Source of the DNA: VRUE01 sp963805455
GTDB lineage: Bacteria > Actinomycetota > Thermoleophilia > Solirubrobacterales > 70-9
Length of the DNA stretch: 64,000 nt
Reading direction: 5' to 3'
Assembly (NCBI GenBank): GCA_963805455.1
Contig: CAWDUJ010000010.1
Coordinates: 194,979 to 258,978 of the forward strand
Numbering within the stretch: position 1 is the stretch's first letter; each line of letters opens with the position of its first letter. Shown here piece by piece: positions 1 to 8,607 of the stretch. A model generated the notes under the pieces. That model saw only the letters and a list, made by a program, of their open reading frames with translations. It did no database searches and was not told the origin of the DNA. The translations under genes and the position numbers were made by a program.

Positions 1-346
1 GCTGCGCAACACCGAGACCGACGAGGTCGAGGACCTGGCGACCGAAGGGGCGTTCGTCGCGATCGGGCACATCCCGAAATCGGAGATCGTCTCCGGCCAC
101 ATCGACACAGACGAGGACGGCTACATCCTCACCGAGGGCCGCTCGACGCGGACCAACCTCGGCGGCGTCTTCGCCGTCGGCGACGTCGTCGACCGCACCT
201 ACCGGCAGGCGGTCACAGCCGCCGGGACCGGCTGCATGGGAGCCCTCGACGCCGAGTGGTACCTGCGCGACACGCCACCCTCACCCGAGGCCCACTGGCA
301 GCGCGGCGGCGAGCCGACCGAGATCGCTCCGACCCCCGGCGCCTAG
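1..346 (+). CDS. trxB: Thioredoxin reductase, C-terminal part (5' end outside window)
   Basis: The window opens inside this gene; the reading frame begins at base 2 and gives 114 residues. The tail shows the FAD-binding end typical of thioredoxin reductases: TNLGGVFAVGDVVDRTYRQ, followed by an AAGTGCMGALDAEWYL-type helix. The family reduces thioredoxin with NADPH in the cytoplasm. The stop TAG at 344-346 overlaps the stop of the convergent greA gene, sharing the bases CTAG. The CxxC redox centre and NADPH domain lie outside the window, so a related ferredoxin/thioredoxin reductase cannot be excluded. Confidence 0.85.
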   Translation, partial: LRNTETDEVEDLATEGAFVAIGHIPKSEIVSGHIDTDEDGYILTEGRSTRTNLGGVFAVGDVVDRTYRQAVTAAGTGCMGALDAEWYLRDTPPSPEAHWQRGGEPTEIAPTPGA

Positions 347-819
347 ACGAGCTTCTGAACGACGAAGGTGCGAGCCCCGCGAGGGGTCTCGACCTCGACC
401 GGCTTGCCGAGCTTCGCGTTGAGCAGTGCCCGGCCGATCGGAGACTCGGCGGAGAGGCGGCCGGCGCTGAGGTCGGCCTCGGTCGAGCCGACCAGAGTCC
501 AGGTGTTGACCGTGCCGCTTTCCTGGTCGAGGACCTCGGCGGTGAGGCCGAAGGCGAACGCGTCCTCGGCGTCGGGCCTGGCCTCGATCACGACCGCCTT
601 CTGCAGACGCTCGCGGAGGCGCTTGATCCGGGTCTCGAGGTGGGCCTGATCCTCTTTGGCGACGTGGTACTCCGCGTTCTCCTTGAGGTCGCCTTCCTCC
701 CGCGCGACCTTGATCCGAGCCGACATCGCCTGGCGCCGCGGCCCTTCGAGGTCCGCGAGCTCGGCGCGAAGGTCCTCGAGGCCCTGTTTCGTGATCGGCT
801 CGCCGCTGGTCTCAGCCAC
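343..819 (-). CDS. greA: Transcription elongation factor GreA
   Basis: 158 residues from a GTG start at 819, matching the usual GreA length. The N-terminal coiled coil carries ITKQGLEDLRAELADLEG and the acidic tip region EEGDLKENAEYHVAKEDQ, followed by a C-terminal FKBP-like domain with SPIGRALLNAKLG. GreA binds RNA polymerase and stimulates cleavage of backtracked transcripts. An upstream in-frame ATG at 867 would add 16 Arg/Ser-rich residues unlike the family, so the GTG was preferred. No strong Shine-Dalgarno sequence is visible. It is convergent with trxB and shares a 4-nt CTAG with it. Confidence 0.93.
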   Translation of the reverse strand: MAETSGEPITKQGLEDLRAELADLEGPRRQAMSARIKVAREEGDLKENAEYHVAKEDQAHLETRIKRLRERLQKAVVIEARPDAEDAFAFGLTAEVLDQESGTVNTWTLVGSTEADLSAGRLSAESPIGRALLNAKLGKPVEVETPRGARTFVVQKLV

Positions 820-873
820 GGGGCGGAGGCTAGAGGAACGGCGTCGCCGACTCCAGGCCGGGGCCATCGTCTA

Positions 874-1171
874 ATGTCGAATCACGGCCTCCTGCACCCA
901 CATCCGCGAAATCGAGCACTTCGAGCTGCCCGCCGAGATCGCCGGTTGCGAGGAGTGTCTGGCGCAGGGAATGAGCTGGCAGCACCTGCGGATGTGCCAG
1001 ATGTGCGGCCACATCGGCTGCTGCGACAACTCGCCGGGCAAGCACGCAACCGCCCACAGTGAGGAGACGGGCCACCCGGTCATCCGCTCGGCCGAGTCCG
1101 GCGAGGACTGGAGCTGGTGCTACGCCGACCAGGCTCTGTTCCGGGTCAGCCCGCCGCCAGCCGCAGGTTGA
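874..1171 (+). pseudogene. UBP-type zinc finger protein with apparent 1-nt frameshift at the start
   Basis: From base 881 the frame reads a complete UBP-type (ZnF-UBP) small protein: SCTHIREIEHFELP, GCEECLAQG, CQMCGHIGCCDNSPGKHAT, then TGHPVIRSAESGEDWSWCY. The zinc-binding Cys and His residues are all present. No ATG, GTG or TTG lies in frame between the stop at 872-874 and the domain. An ATG at 874 followed by TCG is one base out of frame; removing one A near 879-881 would restore M-S-I-T-A-S-C-T-H. This is either a real 1-nt insertion, a sequencing error or an unusual ATC start. The role of bacterial members is poorly known. The tail overlaps the convergent propeller gene by 26 bp. Confidence 0.7.
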
Positions 1172-2687
1172 ACGACCTCGTCCTGGGCAGCGGCGACCCG
1201 TTGGTGGGCGTGTAGGCGATCCTCACCCTCACCCTTGCCCCGCGGTTGGATTCGAGCTTCTTCCTGGCCTTGCCCCGCGGCTTGAGGACCAGGGTCCCCC
1301 GCAGCGACGCTGTGCTGCCCGGCTTCGACTTCAACTTGCTGGGTTTGACGCCCCTGCCGGATAGCGCGACGACGCCGGTGCCGGAGGTCGCGACCGGAAT
1401 CTTTGCGATCCCCTTCTCGGCATTGAGCACCGCCTTGCCGAGCTTGAAGCTGGCGGAGATGTTGACCGAGGCGCTGGTCTGGGCCGTCGACCCGGCGCCG
1501 TTGGACGCGGTCTCCCGACAGGTGTAGTCGCCGACTTCGGTCGCGACCAACGAGCTCGCGGTCGCTCCGGGGATCGGCCGCTCGTTTCGAAGCCACTGAA
1601 GGGAGATCCTCTGCGGGGCCCGATAGAGGAACGACTCGAGCATGTCGCCGGCCCACGAGCCCTGCGAGCAGCTGAGCGTCGCCGTGTGGCTCGCGACCAG
1701 CGGCACCAGCGGCCGGCCGGGCTTCGGTTTCCTCAGGATCCGTGGGGTCGGGCTTCTGAAAGCCGTGACGGCCGGCGCGGCGGTGCCGCGGGGGGCATAG
1801 AGCAGGACCGGCCAGGCCGGGCTGTCGCGGGTTGCCCCGGTCGTGTCGAGCAGTCCGAGCGGACCTCCTTCGGTGATGCTCGCGAAGCCGAGTGTGCTGT
1901 TTTCAGGCGCCCCCCAGAAGACCCTCTGGGCGATCGGATCGATCGCGATCCCCTGCAGGTTGCCGGTCTCGATGCCGTCGGTGAACACCGAACCGCCCTC
2001 GCCCCCGTTGACGTAGGTGATGGCCGGGGAGCTGCTGTTGGCCCAGTAGACGCGGTTGGTCGAGGCATCGATTGCGATCGACCGCGGCATGTCCAGGTGT
2101 GTCGCCGCGGACAGGTCGAGGGTCCCGCCTCCTCCGCTTCCGTCGAGATTGGCGAAGTCGATGTCATGTTCGCCGCCGTCGAAGTTGGCCCAGTAGATCC
2201 GGTTCTGGGCCGGGTAGACGGTGAGGCCGACCGGCTGTTCGACCAGCGCTCCCGTCGTGTCGAGTTTGCCGCCCCCGGAGCCGTCGAGGTTCGCGAAGTA
2301 GATGAAGGGGTCGGCGAAGTTGGCCCAGTAGACCCTGCCGCCGGCGGGATAGATCGCGAGGCCGTGAGCGTTCGAGACGGAGGCGCCGGTCGTGTTGAGG
2401 ATTCCGCCGCCGGAGCCGTCGAGGTTCGCAAACCGGATCGAGTAGTCGAGTTCATCCCGGTTGACCCAGTAGATCTTCCCCGCGGCGGAGTCGATCGCCA
2501 GCCCTTCCGGGTGATCCACCGTCACCCCGGTGATCGGAATGTCCGAGCCGCCTCCGCCGGACACATTGGCGTGGGAGATGCTCCCGTCCCCTTCGTTGCC
2601 CCAGTAGATCTGGTCGGCGGCGCCGGCAGGGGCCACACCCAGGCAGAGTGCGGTCACCGTCAGGCCGAGGGACGAGATCAGGCGCAT
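1146..2687 (-). CDS. Secreted YWTD-type beta-propeller protein with Ig-like domain and basic C-terminal domain
   Basis: 513 residues with an N-terminal signal peptide (hydrophobic core about residues 5-20, likely cut after APAGAA). Residues about 25-290 contain repeats of the form IYWxN...ANLDGSGGG, the pattern of low-density-lipoprotein-receptor-like beta-propellers (YWTD blades). Residues about 320-400 resemble an Ig-like region with paired cysteines (LSCSQGSW, YTCRETASNGAG). The basic C-terminus (KLGKAVLNAEKGIAKIPV onwards) matches in style the end of the lipoprotein at 15563-16915. It lies 20 bp downstream of the alkylsulfatase gene on the same strand, so it may be the last gene of that operon. 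Probably exported; ligand unknown. Confidence 0.8.
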   Translation of the reverse strand: MRLISSLGLTVTALCLGVAPAGAADQIYWGNEGDGSISHANVSGGGGSDIPITGVTVDHPEGLAIDSAAGKIYWVNRDELDYSIRFANLDGSGGGILNTTGASVSNAHGLAIYPAGGRVYWANFADPFIYFANLDGSGGGKLDTTGALVEQPVGLTVYPAQNRIYWANFDGGEHDIDFANLDGSGGGGTLDLSAATHLDMPRSIAIDASTNRVYWANSSSPAITYVNGGEGGSVFTDGIETGNLQGIAIDPIAQRVFWGAPENSTLGFASITEGGPLGLLDTTGATRDSPAWPVLLYAPRGTAAPAVTAFRSPTPRILRKPKPGRPLVPLVASHTATLSCSQGSWAGDMLESFLYRAPQRISLQWLRNERPIPGATASSLVATEVGDYTCRETASNGAGSTAQTSASVNISASFKLGKAVLNAEKGIAKIPVATSGTGVVALSGRGVKPSKLKSKPGSTASLRGTLVLKPRGKARKKLESNRGARVRVRIAYTPTNGSPLPRTRSFNLRLAAG

Positions 2688-2707
2688 CGGTACCTGACTT
2701 TAGAGAA

Positions 2708-4606
2708 CTACTGCGGGGTGACGATCGCGAATCCGGGATCGGGCTCATCGAGGAGGCCGAGCAGGGCGCCGAGCTTCTCGGGATCGCCCTCGACCCGCAG
2801 TCGCCCGGACGCGACCAGGTCCGGCAGCTCGGCCGATTTGAGCAGCAGCTGGTCGAGCGCCCGGCGCTCGACGACAAGCGCCGCGTCGGCGGTAGCGCCG
2901 TGCCTACCCCGGGCGTGGCGAAGGACGCCGTTGCGGACCGTGATCGAGTGCTCCTCGTCGGGGTCGGTCACGACCCAGTCGATCCGCAGGTCCTGGTCCC
3001 AGGCCCGCGGCCCGTTCAACCGGATGGCCATCGCGTCGAGCAGCTGCTCGACCGTGAGTCGGGCGAGGAAATCGGCCGGAGCCGGCGCGGTGGGAGTTCC
3101 GGAGGTGCCTTCGCGGAGCTCCTGCGCGCCCATCAGGAAGAAGTTGCGCCAGGTCGCGTTCTCGGCGCCATAGCCGAGCTGCTCGAGCGCGTCGGCCTGG
3201 AGCTCGCGCGCGTCGGTGTTTCCGGGGTCGGCGAAGACGAGATGGTTGGCGACCTCGGCGACCCAACGGTAATCGCCGGCGTCGAACGAGTGGCGGGCAC
3301 GCTCGAGGGCCGCGTCGGCGCCGCCCATGAACTCAACGTAGCGGCGCGATCGCTCCTGCGGTGGGTGCTCCCAGAGGTGGGCCGGGTTGCCGTCGAACCA
3401 GCCCATGTAACGCTGGTAGATCGCCTTCACGTTGTGGCTGACCGAGCCGTAGAACTCGCGGCAGTGCCACTCTCCGGCGAGGCGTGGCGGCAGTTCGAGC
3501 TCCTCCGCGATCTCGGGCCCGGTCCGGCCGCCGTTGATCAGGCGCAGGGTCTGGTCGTGCAGGTAGGTGTAGAGGTCGCTCTGGCCGGTCAGCATCTCGA
3601 CGATCTCGGCAGCGCCCCAGCGAGGCCAGTTGTGGCCGGCGAACATCACCTCGGAGTCCGCGCCGAAGAGCTCGATGGTCCGATCGAGGTGGCGGGCCCA
3701 GATCCGCGGGTCGCGGACCAGGGCCCCGCGCAGGGTGAGGATGTTGTGCATCGAGCAGACCGCGTTGTCGGCGATGCAGAGGGAGCCGCGGTCGGGGAGG
3801 AAGAAGTTCATCGCCGCCGGCGCCTCTGCCTCGGGGGTCAGCTGGAACACCATCCGGACGCCGTCGACGACCTCCTCCTGACCGGTTTCGACGATCTCGA
3901 CCGTCGGCGGCACGAGGGTGATCGTTCCGAGCGAGGTCGTCTGCCCGAGGCCGGAGGTGAGCTGGCCGTCGGGCCCGCGCCCGAGCAGCGCCCCGTACAT
4001 GTATCCGGCGCGGCGCGCCATCGCCGGGCCGGCGAAGACGTTCTCGCCGACCGCATGCTCGAGGAACCCGGCCGGGGCGAGGACCGGGACCCGGCCGGAG
4101 TGGACGTCCTCCTCGGCGACGACCCCACGGGCGCCGCCGAAGTGGTCGACGTGGCTGTGGGTATAGAGCAGCCCGGTGACGGGGCGATCCCCGCGCTGCT
4201 CGCGGTAGAGGGCGAGGGCCGCCGCCGCGGTCTCCGTCGTGACAAGCGGGTCGACGACGACGATGCCCTTCTCGCCCTCGATCACGTGCATGTTCGAAAG
4301 GTCGAACCCCCGCAGTTGGTAGAGCCCAGGGGCGAGCTGGAACAGGCCCGCGACGCGGTTCAGCTGGGCCTGCCGCCAGAGGGCGGGATTCGCCGTGTCC
4401 GGGGGATCGCCGTCGAGGAAACCGTAGGTGGTGAGGTCCCATGCCCTGCGCCCGTCCTCGCCATCGACCACCGCCGGGTCGAAGGCGGCGATGAGCCCCC
4501 GGGTTGCGATCGCCATCTCCGCGGCGGCCGCCTCATCGACTCCCGGCCCCGCTTCCCGATTGCGCGCCGCGGTGGCCGCGGTCGCCGGTCTGCGGCGCGA
4601 CGCCAC
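2708..4606 (-). CDS. Alkyl sulfatase, SdsA1/BDS1-type metallo-beta-lactamase fold
   Basis: 632 residues. The zinc site THSHVDHFGG is at about 149-158, preceded by GIVVVDPLVTTETA; further metal-site segments are FAGHNWPRWG and an alkyl-sulfatase dimerisation region (YRWVAEVANHLVFADP). The C-terminal part looks like the SCP2-like domain of the family. Such enzymes hydrolyse alkyl sulfates such as SDS to the alcohol and sulfate. No signal peptide is obvious, so it is probably cytoplasmic, unlike secreted SdsA1. The GTG start at 4606 directly follows the TGA of the 3-hydroxyacyl-CoA dehydrogenase, suggesting coupling to beta-oxidation. Some family members act on other esters, so the substrate is inferred. 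Confidence 0.88.
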   Translation of the reverse strand: MASRRRPATAATAARNREAGPGVDEAAAAEMAIATRGLIAAFDPAVVDGEDGRRAWDLTTYGFLDGDPPDTANPALWRQAQLNRVAGLFQLAPGLYQLRGFDLSNMHVIEGEKGIVVVDPLVTTETAAAALALYREQRGDRPVTGLLYTHSHVDHFGGARGVVAEEDVHSGRVPVLAPAGFLEHAVGENVFAGPAMARRAGYMYGALLGRGPDGQLTSGLGQTTSLGTITLVPPTVEIVETGQEEVVDGVRMVFQLTPEAEAPAAMNFFLPDRGSLCIADNAVCSMHNILTLRGALVRDPRIWARHLDRTIELFGADSEVMFAGHNWPRWGAAEIVEMLTGQSDLYTYLHDQTLRLINGGRTGPEIAEELELPPRLAGEWHCREFYGSVSHNVKAIYQRYMGWFDGNPAHLWEHPPQERSRRYVEFMGGADAALERARHSFDAGDYRWVAEVANHLVFADPGNTDARELQADALEQLGYGAENATWRNFFLMGAQELREGTSGTPTAPAPADFLARLTVEQLLDAMAIRLNGPRAWDQDLRIDWVVTDPDEEHSITVRNGVLRHARGRHGATADAALVVERRALDQLLLKSAELPDLVASGRLRVEGDPEKLGALLGLLDEPDPGFAIVTPQ

Positions 4607-5794
4607 TCAGGCTCCCGCCGCAGCGACCAGGCCCGGGGCGGGGCGGTATGCCTCGCCATGCCGGCTTCGGAGCTCCTCGAGCAGCGCGACGGCGGGGGCG
4701 GCTCCGATCAGCTCGGAGAACTCGACCGGGCCCAGCGGCCAGTTGAAGCCGAGCCGCATCGCGGTGTTCATGTCGGTGGCGGTGCCGACCTCCTCTTCGA
4801 GGGCGAACGCGGTCTCGTTGGCGATCTGGGCGACGAGGCGGGGGAGGATCTCTCCCGCCGCCGGGTCGATCCGAGCCAGGTCGTCGGGGTCGAGAGTCGG
4901 CGCTGAGAGTCCGAGGTCGGGGTCGTCGGGGCGGTGGCGGCCGTCGCCGTAGCTGTAGTAGCCCTCGCCGCTCTTGCGCCCGAGTTGGCCGGCCTCGACC
5001 ATCTCTTCCTGGATCGGGCTCGGTCGCCATCTCTCCGGTTGTCCGCCCTGCTCGTAGAAGGAGCGGGCGACGCTGAGGTTGACGTCGAGCCCGATCAGGT
5101 CGATCAGCTCGAACGGGCCCATCCGGAAGCCGCCGCCAAGGCGGCAGACCCGGTCGATCGTCGCCGCGTCGGCGACGCCGTCGCCGAGCATCCGCAGCGA
5201 CTCGAGCGAGTAGGGACGGGCGAGGCGGTTGGCGATGAAGCCGGGGCTGTCCTTGGCGCGGATCGGCGTCCGCCGCATCCGCTCGACGACCTCGGTCGTC
5301 GCCTTGAGCGCCTCCGGTGAGGAGTCGGCGGTCGCCACCACCTCGACCAGCCTCATCCGTGTCGGCGGGTTGAAGAAGTGCATCCCGACGACGCGCTCGG
5401 GCCCGGGAGTCCGCGCCGCGATCTCGGTCACCCGCAGCGAGGAGGTGTTGGAGGCGAGGATCGTCTCGGGCCCGCAGGCCGTGGCGAGGTCGGCGAACAG
5501 GCCCTGCTTCAGGTCGAGCCGCTCGGGCGCAGCCTCGACGACGAAGTCACACCCGGCGAGCCCGTCGATCGCCTCGACGGTGGTCAGGAGGCCGCTCGCC
5601 CGCTCGGCGTCCTCCTCGCTCCAGGCCCTGCCGGCCCCCTTCGCCAGCGCCTCGGACACCGCCTCGTGGGCCCGACCGAGGACATCGGGGTCGGGATCCT
5701 GGATCATGGTCGGGTAGTCACCGAGGCAGGCCATCGCCGCGATCCCGGCGCCCATCGTGCCGGCGCCGACGACGCCGACGGCGTCGACGCTCAC
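4607..5794 (-). CDS. 3-hydroxyacyl-CoA dehydrogenase
   Basis: 395 residues. The N-terminal Rossmann fold carries VGAGTMGAGIA at about 9-19, later VVEAAPE and ILASNTSSL, and the catalytic-site segment GMHFFNPP. Residues about 185-280 and 300-385 are two 3HCDH C-terminal domains (SPGFIANRLARPYSLE; NETAFALEEEVGTATDMNTAM). It oxidises 3-hydroxyacyl-CoA to 3-ketoacyl-CoA with NAD+. The GTG start overlaps the TGA of the upstream enoyl-CoA hydratase gene by 4 nt (GTGA), and its stop abuts the alkylsulfatase start. It is longer than the single-domain HbdA type, as in PaaH-like or doubled-domain enzymes. Confidence 0.93.
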   Translation of the reverse strand: MSVDAVGVVGAGTMGAGIAAMACLGDYPTMIQDPDPDVLGRAHEAVSEALAKGAGRAWSEEDAERASGLLTTVEAIDGLAGCDFVVEAAPERLDLKQGLFADLATACGPETILASNTSSLRVTEIAARTPGPERVVGMHFFNPPTRMRLVEVVATADSSPEALKATTEVVERMRRTPIRAKDSPGFIANRLARPYSLESLRMLGDGVADAATIDRVCRLGGGFRMGPFELIDLIGLDVNLSVARSFYEQGGQPERWRPSPIQEEMVEAGQLGRKSGEGYYSYGDGRHRPDDPDLGLSAPTLDPDDLARIDPAAGEILPRLVAQIANETAFALEEEVGTATDMNTAMRLGFNWPLGPVEFSELIGAAPAVALLEELRSRHGEAYRPAPGLVAAAGA

Positions 5795-6591
5795 TGTCCC
5801 CGGAACTTCGGCTCTCGCTTCTCGAGGAAAGCCTGCATGCCCTCGACCCGATCCTCGGTCGCCATCGCCAGCTCGTAGAGGCGGCGCTCGTTCTCGATCC
5901 CGGCCGAGAGGGCCGTCTCCTCCGCCGCCAGCACGGCCTGCTTCGCGAGGCGGACGGCGATCGGCGGCCGCTCGGCGACTGTGCGCGCCAGCTCCAGCGC
6001 CTCCTGCAGGCAGTTGCCCTTGCTCGTCACCTTGTTGATCAGGCCCATCCGCAGCGCCATCGGGGCGTCGAAGGGGCGCCCGGTCAGCACGTACTCCATC
6101 GCCCGCTGCTTGCCGATGGTGCGGGCGATCCGCTGGGTGCCGCCGCCGCCGGGGATGATTCCCAGGGTTATCTCCGGCTGCCCGAAGTGGGCGTCCTCGG
6201 AGGCGACGATCATGTCGCAGGCGAGGGCCAGCTCGCAGCCGCCGCCGAGCGCGTAGCCGGTCACCGCGGCGACCATCGGCGTCCTGATCGCGGCCAGCCG
6301 GCGCCAGAACGATGCCGCCGGGTGTCGGAGTGCCTCGGCGAAGGTCCGTTCGCTCATTGCCCTGATGTCGGCGCCGGCGGCGAAAATGTCCTCGGAGCCG
6401 GCGATGACGACGCAGCGGATCTCCGGCTCGGGGTCGATCCGCTCGAGCTCGGAGGCGATCTCCTCCATCATCTCCGGCGAGAGCGCGTTGCGGGCCTCTG
6501 GCCGGTTCAGCCGCAGCAGGGTGACGCCGAACTCATCGGTGCTCACTTGCAGGTGGTCAGACATAAATTCGCGCTTGCGACGCTCATTCAT
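5791..6591 (-). CDS. Enoyl-CoA hydratase/isomerase (crotonase family)
   Basis: About 266 residues from ATG 6591, or 257 from ATG 6564. The start at 6591 overlaps the stop of the acyl-CoA dehydrogenase as ATGA, the coupling pattern used by its neighbours; the 6564 start fits the usual family N-terminus better (MSDHLQVSTDEFGVTLLRLN). Both acidic catalytic positions of crotonases appear to be present, in GGGCELALACD and GQPEITLGIIPGGGGTQR, with the oxyanion segment FAAGADIRAM. It hydrates 2-enoyl-CoA in the beta-oxidation spiral. Very confident in family and less so in the exact start. Confidence 0.92.
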   Translation of the reverse strand: MNERRKREFMSDHLQVSTDEFGVTLLRLNRPEARNALSPEMMEEIASELERIDPEPEIRCVVIAGSEDIFAAGADIRAMSERTFAEALRHPAASFWRRLAAIRTPMVAAVTGYALGGGCELALACDMIVASEDAHFGQPEITLGIIPGGGGTQRIARTIGKQRAMEYVLTGRPFDAPMALRMGLINKVTSKGNCLQEALELARTVAERPPIAVRLAKQAVLAAEETALSAGIENERRLYELAMATEDRVEGMQAFLEKREPKFRGQ

Positions 6592-7757
6592 TCCGCGCTC
6601 ATGGGAGTCATCGCGTTGATGCCGGTCGCGGCACGGCCGATGATCAGCTTCTGGATCTGGGAGGTGCCCTCGTAGAGCGTCGTCACCCTGGCGTCGCGGA
6701 GGTAGCGCTCGACCGGGTAGTCGTCGACGTAGCCGGCGCCGCCGTGGACCTGGATCGCGAGGTTCGCGCACTCGACCGCGGCCTCGGTCGCGTGGAGCTT
6801 GGCCACCGAGGTCTCCATCGTGTTCGGCTTGCCTTCGTCCTTCAGCGCCCCGGCCCGCAGGACCAGCATCCGCGAGGCATCGCGCTTGACGATCATGTCG
6901 GCGATCATCTCCTGGACCAGCTGGAACCGGGCCAGCGGGACCCCGAACTGCTTGCGCTCCTTCGAGTACTCGACAGAAGCGTCGACGCAGCCGTCACAGA
7001 TCCCGACACAGCCGGCGGCGACGCTGTAGCGGCCGTTGTCGAGGGCGCTCATCGCGACCTTGAACCCATCGCCGATCTCCCCCAGCATGGCGTCCTCGCC
7101 GACCTCGACCTCGTCGAGCGAGAGCTCGGCGGTGTCGGAGGAGCGCAGCCCGAGCTTGCCGTGGATCTCCTGGGAGGTGAACCCCTCGCTCTCGGTCGGG
7201 ACCAGGAAACAGGCCAGGCCGCGGTGCTTCAGCGCCGGGTCGGTCTGGGCGAAGATCAGCGCCACCTCGGAGAAGTTGCCGAGCGAGATCCACATCTTCT
7301 GGCCGCTGATCGACCAGCCCGAGTCGGTCTTCGTCGCCCGGGTGCGGAGGTTGGCGGCGTCGGAGCCGGTGTCGGGCTCGGTCAGCCCGAAGCAGCCGAG
7401 GGCCTCGCCCGAGCAGAGTCGCGGCAGCCAGCGCTGCTTCTGCTCCTCGGTGCCCCAGCGCTCGATCGAGCCGGCGACGAGCGAGGTCTGGACCGAGACC
7501 ACGGTGCGGGCCGAGGAGTCGGCGCGGCCGACCTGCTCGACGATCAGCCCGTAGCCGAGGTAGTCGAGGCCGCGTCCCCCGTATTTCTCTGCGACCGGGG
7601 CGCCGAGGTAACCGACCTCGCCGAGCTTGCTCGCCAGCTCGCGGTCGAAGCGGGCCGCCCGGTCGTTGTCGCGGACCCGGGGGGTGATCTCGCGGTCGGC
7701 GAATTCGCGCGCCGCCTCGGAGATCAGTCGCTGCTCGTCGCTCAGCTGGAAGTCCAT
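6588..7757 (-). CDS. Acyl-CoA dehydrogenase (short/branched-chain type)
   Basis: 389 residues, normal for the family. The N-terminal helical domain begins MDFQLSDEQRLISEAAREF. The middle beta domain has CFGLTEPDTGSDAANL and KMWISLGN (FAD contacts). The C-terminal domain has YSKERKQFGVPLARFQ, QVHGGAGYVDDYPVERYLRD and the catalytic Glu region YEGTSQIQ. It oxidises acyl-CoA to 2-enoyl-CoA, passing electrons to ETF. It sits at the head of the overlapping acd-ech-hcdh-alkylsulfatase run and 35 bp after the aminotransferase gene on the same strand. Confidence 0.94.
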   Translation of the reverse strand: MDFQLSDEQRLISEAAREFADREITPRVRDNDRAARFDRELASKLGEVGYLGAPVAEKYGGRGLDYLGYGLIVEQVGRADSSARTVVSVQTSLVAGSIERWGTEEQKQRWLPRLCSGEALGCFGLTEPDTGSDAANLRTRATKTDSGWSISGQKMWISLGNFSEVALIFAQTDPALKHRGLACFLVPTESEGFTSQEIHGKLGLRSSDTAELSLDEVEVGEDAMLGEIGDGFKVAMSALDNGRYSVAAGCVGICDGCVDASVEYSKERKQFGVPLARFQLVQEMIADMIVKRDASRMLVLRAGALKDEGKPNTMETSVAKLHATEAAVECANLAIQVHGGAGYVDDYPVERYLRDARVTTLYEGTSQIQKLIIGRAATGINAMTPMSAE

Positions 7758-7792
7758 CTCACCTCTGCGCTTTCGGTCGTGGTGTCAAACGG

Positions 7793-8578
7793 TCAGAGCT
7801 CCCTGCCGAGAGTCTCCTGGAAGGCCTGTTCGGCCTCGCGGGTTCGCGGCCCCGGGGCCCCTGGAAGCTCGACGCCATCGATCGCTGCCACGGCTTGGAT
7901 CTCGCGAGTTGTCGAGGCGAGGTAGGCCTCGCCGGAGGCGCGCAGGTCGGCGACCGGCCAGGAGCCCTCTTCGACGTCGAGGGCCTTGACCAGGCGGTCG
8001 CGGGTGATCGATTCGAGGACGCCGTTGTCGAGCGCCGGGGTCCGCAGGCCGCCCTGCGGGGAGACCCAGAAGATCGAGGAGGTCGGCGGCTCGAGCACGG
8101 TTCCGTCGGGCAGGACGAGGACGGCCTCGTCCGCGCCCTGGGCCTGGGCGATGCGGGTCGCCTGCATGTTTGCCGCGTAGGAGAGCGACTTGACGCCGTT
8201 GAGGATCACCGACGGGCTGTAGGTGACGGTCGCGACCCGGACCGACTCGGGGTGGGCCGGGATCGGCTCCGTCGCCGCGATCCTGCGGCCGCCGCGGGTG
8301 ACGATCAGGCGCAGCTGCCCGTCGACCGAGCCCGCCGCGGCGAGCAGGGCGGCGATCTCCGCCTCGAGCGCGGCGCGATCGAACTCGAGCTCGATCGCCG
8401 ACGCCGAGCGCCCAAGCCGGTCGAGGTGGTCGACGAGGGCGAACGGGCGGCCGTGGTAGACGCGGATCACCTCGAAGGCGCCGTCGCCGCGGTAAAGGCC
8501 GTCGTCGCGGAGCGGGACCATCGCCTCCCCGGTCGGGGTGATCGTCCCGTCGACGCTTGCCAGCTCGGTGAAGCTCAT
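7793..8578 (-). CDS. Class IV PLP aminotransferase (branched-chain / aminodeoxychorismate lyase type)
   Basis: 261 residues. The fold-type IV N-terminus is clear (VPLRDDGLYRGDGAFEVIRVYHGRPFALVDHL). The Lys in LNGVKSLSYAANMQA is the expected PLP Schiff-base position, and GTVLEPPTSSIFWV is the usual cofactor-phosphate loop. Family members are branched-chain aminotransferases, D-amino-acid aminotransferases and PabC lyases; sequence inspection does not decide among them. It lies between the thiolase and acyl-CoA dehydrogenase genes on the same strand, so a role in feeding branched-chain amino acids into acyl-CoA breakdown is possible but only inferred. Confidence 0.85.
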   Translation of the reverse strand: MSFTELASVDGTITPTGEAMVPLRDDGLYRGDGAFEVIRVYHGRPFALVDHLDRLGRSASAIELEFDRAALEAEIAALLAAAGSVDGQLRLIVTRGGRRIAATEPIPAHPESVRVATVTYSPSVILNGVKSLSYAANMQATRIAQAQGADEAVLVLPDGTVLEPPTSSIFWVSPQGGLRTPALDNGVLESITRDRLVKALDVEEGSWPVADLRASGEAYLASTTREIQAVAAIDGVELPGAPGPRTREAEQAFQETLGREL

Positions 8579-8607
8579 CGCCGCGCGAGGCTACCGGTTC
8601 GGCGGCT

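Noticed and set aside
256..1062. Long plus-strand frame across greA
   Set aside because: It is the antisense of greA and the wrong frame of the zinc-finger gene; composition is Arg/Gly/Asp-rich with no domain, as expected for a shadow frame in GC-rich DNA.
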